NCBI GenBank assembly: GCA_903908715.1
Contig: CAIVSY010000041.1
Coordinates: forward strand, 75,314 to 139,313
DNA from: an uncultured bacterium
GTDB lineage: Bacteria > Verrucomicrobiota > Kiritimatiellia > CAIKKV01 > CAITUY01
Length of the DNA: 64,000 nucleotides
Reading direction: 5' to 3'
Made by a program: the position numbers and the translations under genes
The notes under the pieces: generated by a model
What the model saw: only the letters and a program-made list of their open reading frames with translations
Databases searched by the model: none
What the model was told of the DNA's origin: nothing
Shown here: piece after piece, positions 9,317-17,566 of the stretch
How positions within the stretch are numbered: the stretch's first letter is position 1
Layout: each line of letters starts with the position of its first letter

Positions 9317-9363
9317 TTGCAGAAATTTCCTTTAGAATATATAGTGGCCATGTTTTTATTCTA
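9317..9363 (+). promoter_or_regulatory. Promoter and candidate operator of the XRE-cupin operon
   Basis: TTGCAG (9317-9322) and TATAGT (9340-9345) are spaced by 17 nt in a strikingly AT-rich stretch. The inverted repeat TAGAATA (9333-9339) / TATTCTA (9357-9363) overlaps the -10 box and is a plausible binding site for the XRE regulator encoded just downstream, which would make it autoregulated. Confidence 0.5.
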
Positions 9364-9416
9364 CACAAATATTTTAAGGTGTCGCCGCGGCTGGTGCCGG
9401 GGACCGGAGCAGGATC

Positions 9417-9983
9417 ATGAAACAGGCGGCAAAAACAGCGCGGACAGGACGGAACGAACTGCCGGCCTATGACTTTTCCGTCCTGCGTGCACTCCGCAAG
9501 AGGGATGGATTAACCATTGCCGACCTGCACAGCCGGTCGGGGGTTTCCCCCGCTGTGATCTCGAAGCTGGAACGCAACCGTACCTCGGCGGAACTGTCCA
9601 CCCTTTTCTCTCTCGGGCGGGTATTCGGCTTGAGTGCGACGGACCTGATCGGGCTGGCCGAATCGCGGACGGCGCATCGCGTGAGCGAGACCAGCCACAC
9701 GACAGGGGGATTCCGCTTCCGGGAGGTCCGTTACGGCAACCTGAGGGCCCTGCTGGGGGAGGGCCAGGCGGGCGGACGGGCGGCCAAGCCGGAGATCCAT
9801 GGGGACGACTACGAAATGTGCTGGGTGCTGGAAGGATGTGTTTGCGTGACTCTTCCGGAAGAGCGGCATGTCCTGCGGGCAGGCGACTGCGTGCAGTTCG
9901 ATGCCGTTCTGGAGCACCACTATGAAGTGATCGAGGACGCCAGGATGTTGTTGATCCACCTCAAGAAGGAAAAGCGGTTTTAA
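9417..9983 (+). CDS. XRE-family regulator with C-terminal cupin sensor domain
   Basis: A 188-residue protein with a helix-turn-helix of the XRE type at about 19-75 (LRALRKRDGLTIADLHSRSGVSPAVISKLERNRT) and a small cupin barrel at about 105-185 (EIHGDDYEMCWVLEGCVCVTLPEE, then LRAGDCVQFDAVLEHHYEV). Such HTH-cupin proteins usually regulate the adjacent catabolic operon in response to a small molecule bound in the barrel. It is the first gene of a co-directional set of five or six, 24 nt ahead of a second cupin gene. The AT-rich promoter upstream contains an inverted repeat that could be its own operator. The ligand is unknown. Confidence 0.88.
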   Translation: MKQAAKTARTGRNELPAYDFSVLRALRKRDGLTIADLHSRSGVSPAVISKLERNRTSAELSTLFSLGRVFGLSATDLIGLAESRTAHRVSETSHTTGGFRFREVRYGNLRALLGEGQAGGRAAKPEIHGDDYEMCWVLEGCVCVTLPEERHVLRAGDCVQFDAVLEHHYEVIEDARMLLIHLKKEKRF

Positions 9984-10007
9984 AGGAAGACAAGGAAAGG
10001 AACAGCC

Positions 10008-10457
10008 ATGATGATTGCCGATCTTGCGGTGATTGCCGGCCGCACCTATCCGGCCCGGCGCCGGACGCAGAACCTGGTTGGGGGACTTTCGCCCATCCAG
10101 GCGAAGAACTTCGCCGTAGGGTTTGTGACCCTCGAGTCTGACGGGGGCCAGGTTCCGTGGCACAACCAGGAACAGGAGGAAGTCTACTTCGTGCTTGAGG
10201 GCACGGGGGAGATGTGTCTGGGAACCGAGCGGAAAATCCTGGCCGGTGGCCAGGCGGCCTACATTCCTTCCGGCGTCTTCCATCAGATTACGAACGTCGG
10301 CGCCACTCCGCTGAAGATGATCTACTGCTATGGCCCGTCGGGTGACGTGGCCCATTGGAAACAGGAATTATCCGGCACATTGCCCAGGGCCGGGATCGAG
10401 GCGCCGCCCCTTCCGGCGGGGGCTCGGCCCCAGTGCACGGAAAAGCCGAAGGCATAG
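10008..10457 (+). CDS. Single-domain cupin protein
   Basis: A 149-residue one-domain cupin. The conserved motif 1 region is WHNQEQEEVYFVLEGTGEM and motif 2 is GGQAAYIPSGVFHQITNVG, so at least two of the metal-binding His and the Glu are present (H and E in the first motif, H in the second). Likely roles are sugar or sugar-acid isomerisation, or metabolite binding for the pathway encoded downstream. A ribosome site AAGGAAAGGAA lies just ahead of the ATG. It sits 24 nt after the XRE-cupin regulator and 46 nt before the Gfo/Idh/MocA gene, so co-transcription is likely. Confidence 0.8.
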   Translation: MMIADLAVIAGRTYPARRRTQNLVGGLSPIQAKNFAVGFVTLESDGGQVPWHNQEQEEVYFVLEGTGEMCLGTERKILAGGQAAYIPSGVFHQITNVGATPLKMIYCYGPSGDVAHWKQELSGTLPRAGIEAPPLPAGARPQCTEKPKA

Positions 10458-10503
10458 CAGGAGCAGGCGGCAAGGATTCGCGTTCAGAAAAACAGGAGAA
10501 ACC

Positions 10504-11664
10504 ATGAGCAACATCCGGACACACAAAGTCGGCATCATTATGAACGGCGTCACGGGACGCATGGGAACCAACCAGCACCTCATGCGCTCGATTGTCGCCA
10601 TCCGCAAGCAGGGAGGCGTCAAGTTGAGCTCCGATGAGGTCATCATGCCCGAACCCGTGCTGGTCGGCCGGAGCGCCGCGAAACTGGAGGAACTCTCCGC
10701 CCGCGCGGGCGGGGTCCGGTGGACGACCTCGCTTGACGAGGCGCTGGCGGATGCCGCCAACACGGTGTATTTCGATTCCCAGACGACGGACCGTCGCGTG
10801 GAGGCGGTGAAGAAGGCGATTGGCGCCCGGAAGCACATCTACTGCGAGAAACCGACGGCCACGAACACAGCCGAGGCGTATGAGCTGTATCAACTGGCGA
10901 AAAAGGCGGGGGTCAAGAACGGCGTCGTGCAGGACAAGCTCTGGCTGCCCGGCCTGATGAAGCTCCAGAACCTGCGCAAGCAGGGATTCTTCGGCGAGAT
11001 CCTTTCGGTGCGCGGTGAGTTCGGCTACTGGGTGTATGAAGGCGATATCGTCCCGGCCCAGCGGCCGTCGTGGAACTACCGCAAGGAGGATGGCGGCGGC
11101 ATGATCCTCGATATGCTCTGCCACTGGCGCTATGTCCTCGACAACTGCTTCGGCAAGGTTGAAGCGGTGTCATGTCTTGGTGCGACGCATATCGCAAAGC
11201 GCTGGGATGAGAGCGGCAAACCGTACGCCTGCACCGCGGATGATTCGGCGTATGCCACCTTCCAGCTCGAAGGCGGGATGGTTGCCCACTTCAATTCCTC
11301 CTGGTGCGTGCGTGTGCGGCGGGACGATCTGTTGACCCTTCAGGTGGACGGGACCAAGGGGAGCGCCGTGGCGGGCCTGCGCAAGTGCTGGATCCAGCCC
11401 TATGGCGCAACCCCGCGACCGGTCTGGAATCCCGATGTGGATAGCCCGATCCATTTCCTCGACACGTGGCAGGAGGCGCCGGACCAGCAGGGTTTCGACA
11501 ACGCCTTCAAGGTCCAGTGGGAACTGTTCCTGCGCCATGTGGTCAAGGATGAGCCGTTCCGCTGGAACCTGCTTGAGGGGGCGAAGGGTGTGCAACTGGC
11601 CGAGAAGGGTATCGAGTCGTGGCAGAAACGTGCCTGGGTGACCCTGCCGGAACTGAAAGCGTAA
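10504..11664 (+). CDS. Gfo/Idh/MocA family NAD(P)-dependent oxidoreductase
   Basis: A 386-residue oxidoreductase. The N-terminal Rossmann region begins KVGIIMNGVTGRMG, an atypical variant of the glycine-rich loop, and the signature EKP (CEKPTATN, about residues 117-124) that orients substrate and nicotinamide is present. The C-terminal alpha/beta substrate domain begins near residue 140; GGMILDMLCHWRYVL carries the family's GG..D..H pattern. These enzymes oxidise or epimerise sugars, inositols and related polyols. The start at 10504 is supported by an AGGAGAAACC ribosome site; the longer upstream frame overlaps the cupin gene. Together with the SDR and FAD enzymes downstream it suggests a multi-step oxidative route for a cyclitol or sugar acid. 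Confidence 0.9.
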   Translation: MSNIRTHKVGIIMNGVTGRMGTNQHLMRSIVAIRKQGGVKLSSDEVIMPEPVLVGRSAAKLEELSARAGGVRWTTSLDEALADAANTVYFDSQTTDRRVEAVKKAIGARKHIYCEKPTATNTAEAYELYQLAKKAGVKNGVVQDKLWLPGLMKLQNLRKQGFFGEILSVRGEFGYWVYEGDIVPAQRPSWNYRKEDGGGMILDMLCHWRYVLDNCFGKVEAVSCLGATHIAKRWDESGKPYACTADDSAYATFQLEGGMVAHFNSSWCVRVRRDDLLTLQVDGTKGSAVAGLRKCWIQPYGATPRPVWNPDVDSPIHFLDTWQEAPDQQGFDNAFKVQWELFLRHVVKDEPFRWNLLEGAKGVQLAEKGIESWQKRAWVTLPELKA

Positions 11665-11699
11665 CCGGAACCCGGAATCGATGGTGGAGGGATGTGAGG

Positions 11700-12485
11700 A
11701 TGAGCACAAAGATGAACAAGCCGGTGGCGCTGATTACGGGAGGGACCCGTGGTATCGGGCTCGGTGTGGCGCGCGCACTGGTGCACGAGGGGTGTTCCCT
11801 CTGCCTGTGTGGTGTTCGTCCTGAAGAGCAGGTGCGTGAGGTCATCGAGGAGCTTGGGGCAGGAGGGCGGGAGGTGATGTATGTGCAGGCGGATGTGGGG
11901 GAAAAGGCCGATCGCGCCCGGCTTCTTGCCGAGACGAGAAGCCGTTTCGGCAGGCTCGACATCCTGGTGAACAACGCCGGGGTGGCGCCGCAGGAGCGGC
12001 GGGATATCCTGGAAGCGACAGAGGAAAGTTTCGAGCGACTGGTCCGCATCAATCTCCAGGGCCCGTACTTCCTGACGCAGGCGGCCGCCAGATGGATGGT
12101 GGAGCAGAAGAATGCGTCCGTCGCCTTCCGCGGATGCATCATCAACGTGTCCTCCGTTTCCGCCACAGTGGCGTCGGTCAATCGCGGTGAATACTGCATC
12201 ACAAAGGCGGGGGTGGCGATGGCCACACAGTTGTTTGCCGCCCGGCTTGGGGAATACGATATCCCGGTCTATGAGATCCGGCCGGGGATCATCAAGACCG
12301 ACATGACATCGGGGGTAACGGCAAAATACGACAAGCTGATTGGCGGGGGGCTTCTCCTGCAGGGGCGCTGGGGTCTGCCGGAGGATGTTGGGCGGGCAGC
12401 GGCCATGCTCGCCCGCGGGGATCTGGCTTATTCCACAGGGCAGGTGATCCTGGTGGATGGCGGGTTGACCACGCAGAGATTGTGA
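11700..12485 (+). CDS. Short-chain dehydrogenase/reductase (3-ketoacyl-ACP reductase-like)
   Basis: A 261-residue classical SDR. The cofactor loop is TGGTRGIGLG near the N-terminus, followed by NNAG, the active-site Ser in INVSSVSA, and the YxxxK pair in GEYCITKAG. The C-terminus ends with a typical DGGLTTQRL. Annotation pipelines often label this subgroup 3-ketoacyl-ACP reductase, but the operon context favours a sugar or polyol dehydrogenase. The ATG at 11700 follows a GTGAGG ribosome site; the gene begins 35 nt after the Gfo/Idh/MocA stop and ends 12 nt before the FAD enzyme, consistent with one transcript. Confidence 0.9.
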   Translation: MSTKMNKPVALITGGTRGIGLGVARALVHEGCSLCLCGVRPEEQVREVIEELGAGGREVMYVQADVGEKADRARLLAETRSRFGRLDILVNNAGVAPQERRDILEATEESFERLVRINLQGPYFLTQAAARWMVEQKNASVAFRGCIINVSSVSATVASVNRGEYCITKAGVAMATQLFAARLGEYDIPVYEIRPGIIKTDMTSGVTAKYDKLIGGGLLLQGRWGLPEDVGRAAAMLARGDLAYSTGQVILVDGGLTTQRL

Positions 12486-12497
12486 CGAGGGGGTAGG

Positions 12498-14468
12498 ATG
12501 CGCAGCGAAGCCATGAGAATCAACGGGCTGGAAGTGCCGTTCACGCGTGTCCACACGATGGTGATAGGCAGCGGGGCGGCGGGATTGAATGCCGCGGTCC
12601 AATTACGGAGAAACGGCATTGAGGATGTCCTGATCGTGACGGAAGGATTGGAGAAGGGCACCTCGATCAACACCGGCAGCGACAAGCAGACCTACTACAA
12701 GCTGGCGATGTGCGGGGCCGAGGTGGATGCGCCGAGGGGGATGGCCGACAGCTATTTCAACGGCGGAGGCATGCATGGTGACCTGGCGCTGGTCGAGGCC
12801 AGCGTTTCCGCCCGCGCGTTCCTGAACCTCGTGAATCTCGGCGTGCCGTTTCCCCGGGATGCCTACGGTCAGTTTGTCGGATACAAGACGGATCATGATC
12901 CCCGGCAGCGGGCGACGTCCATTGGTCCGTACACCTCGCGCGAGATGTGCCGGGCTCTGATCCGCGAGGTCCGGCGCCTGCAGATTCCCGTGCAGGAGAA
13001 CCGGGTGGTGGTGAGCCTCCTGACAGTCAGCGAGGGTGCGGCGCGGCGCGCGGCCGGCGCGCTGGTGATGAACGAGAAGGCGGAGTTGGAGGCCTATGCG
13101 GCGGAGAACATCGTGCTGGCCGTCGGCGGGCCGGGCGGTTTGTACAAGACCAGCGTCTATCCCGGGGTACATACCGGTGGGATCGGCCTGGCCCTGGCGG
13201 TTGGCGCCTGCGCCCAGGGCCTGCCGGAATCGCAGTACGGTCTGGCTTCGATCCGGTTCCGATGGAACGTGTCCGGCACCTATATGCAGGTGGTGCCGCG
13301 CTGGATCAGCACCGGGGCCGACGGCGTGAGCGACACCCGTGAATTCATGCGCGAATACTTTGGCAGCGCGGGCGAGATGAACTCCATGGTGTTCCTCAAG
13401 GGGTACCAGTGGCCGTTCGACTCGCGCAAGGTGGTCGGCGGTTCTTCCATCGTGGACATTCTGGTCTACGTTGAGACGGTGCTCAAGGGGCGGCGGGTGT
13501 TCCTGGACTTCCGGTCGAATCCCGAGGGTTTCACGTTCGAGGGATTGAGTGAGGAGGCGCGGAAGTACCTGGCCAACTCCAGGGCTTTGCTGGAGACGCC
13601 GATCGCGCGGCTGCGGAAGATGAACCCGGGGGCGATCGAGTTGTATAAGGACCACGGTATTGACATCACCCGCGAGCCGCTGGAAATCGCCGTGTGCGCC
13701 CAGCATAACAATGGCGGGCTGGCGGCGAACCACTGGTGGGAGTCGCTCAACATCCGGCACCTTTTCCCGGTCGGCGAGGTCAACGGCTCCCATGGTGTCT
13801 ACCGGCCGGGCGGGGCGGCGTTGAATTCCGGGCAGGTGGGCGGGATTCGGGCGGCGGAATACATTGCCGCACGGTACAAGGATTGGACACTGGCCGCGGA
13901 AGCCGGGCGGGCGACGGCACGGAAAGCGGCCGAAGACTTGCTGGCCTGGGTGGAAAAATGCCGGGCGTCGGGAAACGAAAGCTGGGAGAAACAGCGCGAC
14001 GAGTTCCAGCAGCGCATGAGCCGGGCCGGGGCACATATCCGGTCGGCCCGGGAGATCGAGACTGCGGCCCGGGAAGCCCGGCAGCAGTCCGATCGGATCG
14101 AGGCGGCGGGTTGCGCGGTACGGACGGCGGGGGAAGCGATCGAGGCGTTGCGCAACCGTCAATTGTGCCTGGCGCACGCCGTTTATCTGGAAGCGATCCG
14201 GTTCATGATCGCCAGTGAGGTGGGGAGTCGCGGTTCGGCGATGGTGATGGATCCGGCGGGGGTGCGGGCTCATGACAAGCTGGGTCCCGAGTGGAGCCTG
14301 GCGCCGGAAAACGTGGCGTTCAAGGACAAGGTCCAGGAAACGCAACAGCAGGATGACGGGACCATCGTGAACCGGTGGGTGCCGCGCCGTCCGATCCCGC
14401 AAGGCGATGAATGGTTCGAAACCGCCTGGGCGGCCTTCCGGGACGGGGAGATTTACGGCAGACCCTGA
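12498..14468 (+). CDS. FAD-dependent oxidoreductase of the fumarate reductase/succinate dehydrogenase flavoprotein type
   Basis: A 656-residue soluble flavoprotein. The dinucleotide-binding motif VIGSGAAGLNAA lies near residue 22, and a second FAD-contact region NIVLAVGGPGGLYKTS near 210. NNGGLAANHWWES followed by FPVGEVNGSHGVYRPGGAALNSGQVGG is the C-terminal FAD-binding segment typical of the fumarate reductase/L-aspartate oxidase/adenylylsulfate reductase superfamily. A helical C-terminal domain (about 480-650) follows. The substrate is unknown; it is not a close match to succinate dehydrogenase, whose partner subunits are absent. It ends the closely packed part of the operon; the FrhB-like gene starts 64 nt later and might act as its electron partner. 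Confidence 0.85.
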   Translation: MRSEAMRINGLEVPFTRVHTMVIGSGAAGLNAAVQLRRNGIEDVLIVTEGLEKGTSINTGSDKQTYYKLAMCGAEVDAPRGMADSYFNGGGMHGDLALVEASVSARAFLNLVNLGVPFPRDAYGQFVGYKTDHDPRQRATSIGPYTSREMCRALIREVRRLQIPVQENRVVVSLLTVSEGAARRAAGALVMNEKAELEAYAAENIVLAVGGPGGLYKTSVYPGVHTGGIGLALAVGACAQGLPESQYGLASIRFRWNVSGTYMQVVPRWISTGADGVSDTREFMREYFGSAGEMNSMVFLKGYQWPFDSRKVVGGSSIVDILVYVETVLKGRRVFLDFRSNPEGFTFEGLSEEARKYLANSRALLETPIARLRKMNPGAIELYKDHGIDITREPLEIAVCAQHNNGGLAANHWWESLNIRHLFPVGEVNGSHGVYRPGGAALNSGQVGGIRAAEYIAARYKDWTLAAEAGRATARKAAEDLLAWVEKCRASGNESWEKQRDEFQQRMSRAGAHIRSAREIETAAREARQQSDRIEAAGCAVRTAGEAIEALRNRQLCLAHAVYLEAIRFMIASEVGSRGSAMVMDPAGVRAHDKLGPEWSLAPENVAFKDKVQETQQQDDGTIVNRWVPRRPIPQGDEWFETAWAAFRDGEIYGRP

Positions 14469-14516
14469 TTTCAAAGGAGCGGGCAAAAGAGTTATCGAAA
14501 AACGCCTGCAAGCGGC

Positions 14517-14522
14517 TATATT
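14517..14522 (+). promoter_or_regulatory. -10-like hexamer 10 nt before the FrhB-like start codon
   Basis: TATATT lies 10 nt upstream of the ATG at 14533 and no Shine-Dalgarno sequence is present between them. A weak -35 (TTATCG, 14492-14497) is 19 nt upstream. If used, the transcript would start at or next to the ATG. Confidence 0.35.
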
Positions 14523-14532
14523 CTTGCCCGGT

Positions 14533-15882
14533 ATGACAATCAACGTAGCCGAGCGACTGACGCGGGATGTGGTGCGGGCCGGAATCTGTACAGGGTGCGG
14601 CGCCTGTGTGGCCCTGGATGCAACGGGGCGGTCCCTGATGGTGGATACGCCATTCGGACCCATTCCGGAATTCCACGCCAATACGGAGTTGCCGGAACTG
14701 GCCTGGAAGGTTTGTCCCGGAAAAGGCATCCGCTATGCGGAGCTCTATCGCCGGCACTACGGCCAACTGCCGGATAACTGGCTGCTGGGTTGTTTCCAGG
14801 CGGTACGGACCGGTTATTCTGCCGTTCCGGAAATCCGCCAGGCCGGTGCGTCCGGCGGGGTGATGACCCATGTCCTCCTCCATCTGCTTGACACGGGCCG
14901 GATTGACGCGGTTATTGCCGTGCGGCAGGGGGTCCCCGAACCGGAGCGGGCACGTGTGGTGCTGGCGGTGACGCGGGAGGAAATCCTGGCGGCGGCGCAA
15001 TCGGTCTACATTCCGGTTTCTATCCTCGACATCCTATCCCGCCTCGACCCCGGAAAACGATATGCCATGACCTGCCTGCCTGACCAGGCGGCGGCCTTGC
15101 GTCAGCTGCAACTGGAGGGGGATGTCCGGGCGCTTGCCGTGAAATATGTACTCGGCCCGTATACCGGCACCGCGATCTATCCTGCGGCGATTGACTGCTA
15201 TCTGCGGTCAAAGGGGATTTCCCGGGGGATGGACCGGATCGAGTCGCTCAAATGGAGGGCGGGCGAATGGCCGGGCTATATGGAAATCCGCATGGTTTCG
15301 GGAAAGTTGTTCCGCTCCAGGAAATTCTACTACAATTTCCTCATCCCCTTCTTTGTCACGCAGAACAGCCTGCAAAGTGTGGATCTCACGAACGAATTCA
15401 CCGATCTTTCGGTGGGTGATGCTTGGTCGCCGCGGTTCGAGAGTCTGGGCGGCGGGCATTCCGTTATGGTCACACGCAGTGCGGCCCTGGAGACGGTGGT
15501 ACGCGAAATGGAGGCGCGGGGCTTGCTGGTGACAACCCCGGAGGACCCCATGCGGGCCTTGGAGATGCACGGGCATATGCTGGATTTCAAGAAGCGCGGC
15601 GGATTCATCCGCAACCGGATGCGGGAGTTCTTCGGGCACAAGGCGCCGCAGTATGATATCCGCCCGGAGCGCTTGCCCCGCTCGCGCATCCTGGTGGAGG
15701 GGGTGGTCTCCGGTTTGTTTCTTTTCGGATCGACACGTCTGGCGCGCTGGATGGTGGCCAGACTGCCGGAAACGGTCATAGGTCCGATCTTCAACCGGTT
15801 GAGGTTGACGTGGAAAGCGCTCAGCAAGCCGACGAAGCGCAAGGCCTTGGGAACGATGAGAATGCAAGTGGTGGAAGGTTGA
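14533..15882 (+). CDS. Coenzyme F420 hydrogenase/dehydrogenase beta subunit (FrhB) family protein
   Basis: A 449-residue protein of the FrhB family. The N-terminal ICTGCGACVA provides cysteines for an iron-sulfur cluster; a later Cys in VCPGKG may complete it. The central region QAGASGGVMTHVLLHLLD is the classical FrhB N-terminal motif, and FTDLSVGDAWSP near residue 295 matches the C-terminal FrhB domain. Family members transfer electrons between a flavin and F420 or other acceptors; many bacterial versions sit in oxidoreductase or exopolysaccharide clusters without F420. Here it follows an FAD oxidoreductase gene by 64 nt. I start at the ATG at 14533; the upstream in-frame extension overlaps the previous gene. 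No Shine-Dalgarno sequence is seen, but a TATATT hexamer lies 10 nt upstream, so it may have its own leaderless promoter. Confidence 0.82.
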   Translation: MTINVAERLTRDVVRAGICTGCGACVALDATGRSLMVDTPFGPIPEFHANTELPELAWKVCPGKGIRYAELYRRHYGQLPDNWLLGCFQAVRTGYSAVPEIRQAGASGGVMTHVLLHLLDTGRIDAVIAVRQGVPEPERARVVLAVTREEILAAAQSVYIPVSILDILSRLDPGKRYAMTCLPDQAAALRQLQLEGDVRALAVKYVLGPYTGTAIYPAAIDCYLRSKGISRGMDRIESLKWRAGEWPGYMEIRMVSGKLFRSRKFYYNFLIPFFVTQNSLQSVDLTNEFTDLSVGDAWSPRFESLGGGHSVMVTRSAALETVVREMEARGLLVTTPEDPMRALEMHGHMLDFKKRGGFIRNRMREFFGHKAPQYDIRPERLPRSRILVEGVVSGLFLFGSTRLARWMVARLPETVIGPIFNRLRLTWKALSKPTKRKALGTMRMQVVEG

Positions 15883-16013
15883 CGGGAGCGGCAATCAGCT
15901 GACGGTTTCCGGCGGATATGGTAGATTGCGGAACCGGCTCCGGACTGCACGCAATCAGGGGGGGGCCATGTTGCGGATGGAAGAGGTTGAATACAAGAAA
16001 GGAGGAGGCATTC

Positions 16014-16535
16014 ATGAGCAAGGCGGAAGTGGCGTTATTGATGGGGAGTGATTCGGATTGGCCTTTGCTGGAGGATACGGTTGGCGTGTTTCTCCAGTTT
16101 GGCGTGGAGTGTGAGGTGCGGGTGATGTCCGCCCATCGCACCCCGGAAATCGCCGCGGCCTTTGCCAGGCAGGCGGCCGGCAAGGGGATCAAGGTGATCC
16201 TTGCGGCTGCGGGTGGCTCCGCGCACCTGGCGGGAGTGGTTGCCGGGCACACGACACTTCCGGTGATCGGGATTCCTGTTTCGAGCAATTTCATGGGCGG
16301 TCTGGATTCCCTCCTGTCCACGGTGCAAATGCCGGCCGGGATTCCTGTGGCAACGGTCGCGGTGGGCAAGAGCGGCGCCACGAATGCCGCGTTGCTCGCG
16401 GTGCAGATCCTGGCACTCGGACGCGCGGACCTGCGGCAGAAACTGGCGAGGCACAAGAAGACACTGGTCGAAAAGGTCAAGGCCGGCAATGCCCGGATTC
16501 AGATGGAAGTGGCCAAGAAGAAAACCAAGGGATAA
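16014..16535 (+). CDS. purE: N5-carboxyaminoimidazole ribonucleotide mutase (class I PurE)
   Basis: A 173-residue cytosolic enzyme of de novo purine synthesis that converts N5-CAIR to CAIR. Signature sequences are LLMGSDSDWP near the N-terminus, VMSAHRTPE near residue 40, AAAGGSAHLAGVVAGHT near 70 and GIPVATVAVGKSGATNAALLA near 110. The start at 16014 has a strong AAGGAGGAGG ribosome site. No purK gene is visible in the window; purM and purB are located at 27395-29772. The next gene starts 50 nt downstream in the same direction, so the two may be co-transcribed. Confidence 0.95.
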   Translation: MSKAEVALLMGSDSDWPLLEDTVGVFLQFGVECEVRVMSAHRTPEIAAAFARQAAGKGIKVILAAAGGSAHLAGVVAGHTTLPVIGIPVSSNFMGGLDSLLSTVQMPAGIPVATVAVGKSGATNAALLAVQILALGRADLRQKLARHKKTLVEKVKAGNARIQMEVAKKKTKG

Positions 16536-16585
16536 TCCCGGAAGACTGTTGGGTGCCGGGGTTGGATGCCGTACCGGGAATGCAT

Positions 16586-17566
16586 ATGAAGCGTCGCGAG
16601 GCAGGCGGAGGGAGGAGGGTGGCGGCTGTTATCAGGCTTGCCGCCGCCTCGATCCTTCTTGCCGGTGCAGTCCCGGGTTCCGATGCCGTGGCTGGTTTTG
16701 GTCTTGATGAGATGGCCCGGTTTCTCGAGGATCGCGGCGTGGTGGTTTCCTCCAGCAATGCGGTCGACGGGGCTGTTTCGGGTCTGCTTCATGCTATTGA
16801 TCCGGAAGGCAGGATCTGTACAAGGGAGGAGGCCGACCTGTTGCTGGCCGAATGGAATGGATCCTCCACCAATGCCGGCGCGGTTGCGGATTTCGAATCC
16901 TGGCCGGAAGGGGTTTCCTACCTGAAGATCAGGGGTTTGGTGACCGGCGGCGGACGCGAGATCATGGGCCATTTACGGGCGTTGTCCGGCGGGGCGGGGG
17001 TGGTGCTGGATTTCCGTGGAGCGGATGGAATGGATCTGGAAAGCGCTGTCCTCCTGGCCAGTCCCTTTCACGAGGCGGGGGCCTCGTTGTTCCGGGTGGA
17101 AACTGCCGCGGGTATGGCCCTGGAAGAGCGTTTAGCCGGCGAGGAGGCGCCTTATGGATGCCCCGTCATTGCGCTGATCGATTCCGACACACGGAATGCC
17201 GCCGAACTGCTGGTTGCGCTGTGGACAGGGCGGCCGGGTGTCATGCTCCTCGGGGAGCCTACGCGGGGCGATCTGCGGATTCGCGAAGTACTACCCCTGC
17301 CGGATGGACGGTCCCTATGCCTGGCCACCAGGCGGGTTGTTTTGCGGGGCGGGGCCGGTACTGGGGTACGCCCCGATGTGCTGGTGGAAGCGGGGAATGG
17401 CGGGGCCACGCCGCTGGTGTATATTCCCGGTTCCGGGCGGCCCTTGAGCGAGAAATCCAAGCAGGACAGGAGTCTCATGATGCGCGTGGACGGCGATCCC
17501 GCCCTGCGGCGCGGGGTGGACATACTTCTTGCGTTGCAGGCATTACAGGATCATGGCAAGCGCTGA
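16586..17566 (+). CDS. S41 peptidase-like protein lacking the catalytic Ser and Lys
   Basis: A 326-residue protein with a probable signal peptide (basic start, then VAAVIRLAAASILLAGAV). The C-terminal half aligns by eye with the core of C-terminal processing proteases: VVLDFRG, then PVIALIDSDTRNAAELLVALW and LLGEPTRGDLRIREVLPLPDG. In active members the matching segments contain SASASE and a GKG lysine 25 residues later; here Asn204 and Asp229 occupy these places at exactly that spacing. No PDZ domain is recognisable. The protein is therefore probably a non-proteolytic binding protein of the S41 fold. The gene overlaps the next one by 14 bp, which implies translational coupling with the TsaC fusion. 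The ATG at 16586 and the one at 16580 are both possible. Confidence 0.7.
   Translation: MKRREAGGGRRVAAVIRLAAASILLAGAVPGSDAVAGFGLDEMARFLEDRGVVVSSSNAVDGAVSGLLHAIDPEGRICTREEADLLLAEWNGSSTNAGAVADFESWPEGVSYLKIRGLVTGGGREIMGHLRALSGGAGVVLDFRGADGMDLESAVLLASPFHEAGASLFRVETAAGMALEERLAGEEAPYGCPVIALIDSDTRNAAELLVALWTGRPGVMLLGEPTRGDLRIREVLPLPDGRSLCLATRRVVLRGGAGTGVRPDVLVEAGNGGATPLVYIPGSGRPLSEKSKQDRSLMMRVDGDPALRRGVDILLALQALQDHGKR

Noticed and set aside
14407-14532. Upstream start for the FrhB-like gene
   Set aside because: It would overlap the FAD oxidoreductase and add residues unlike the family; the iron-sulfur motif follows naturally from 14533.
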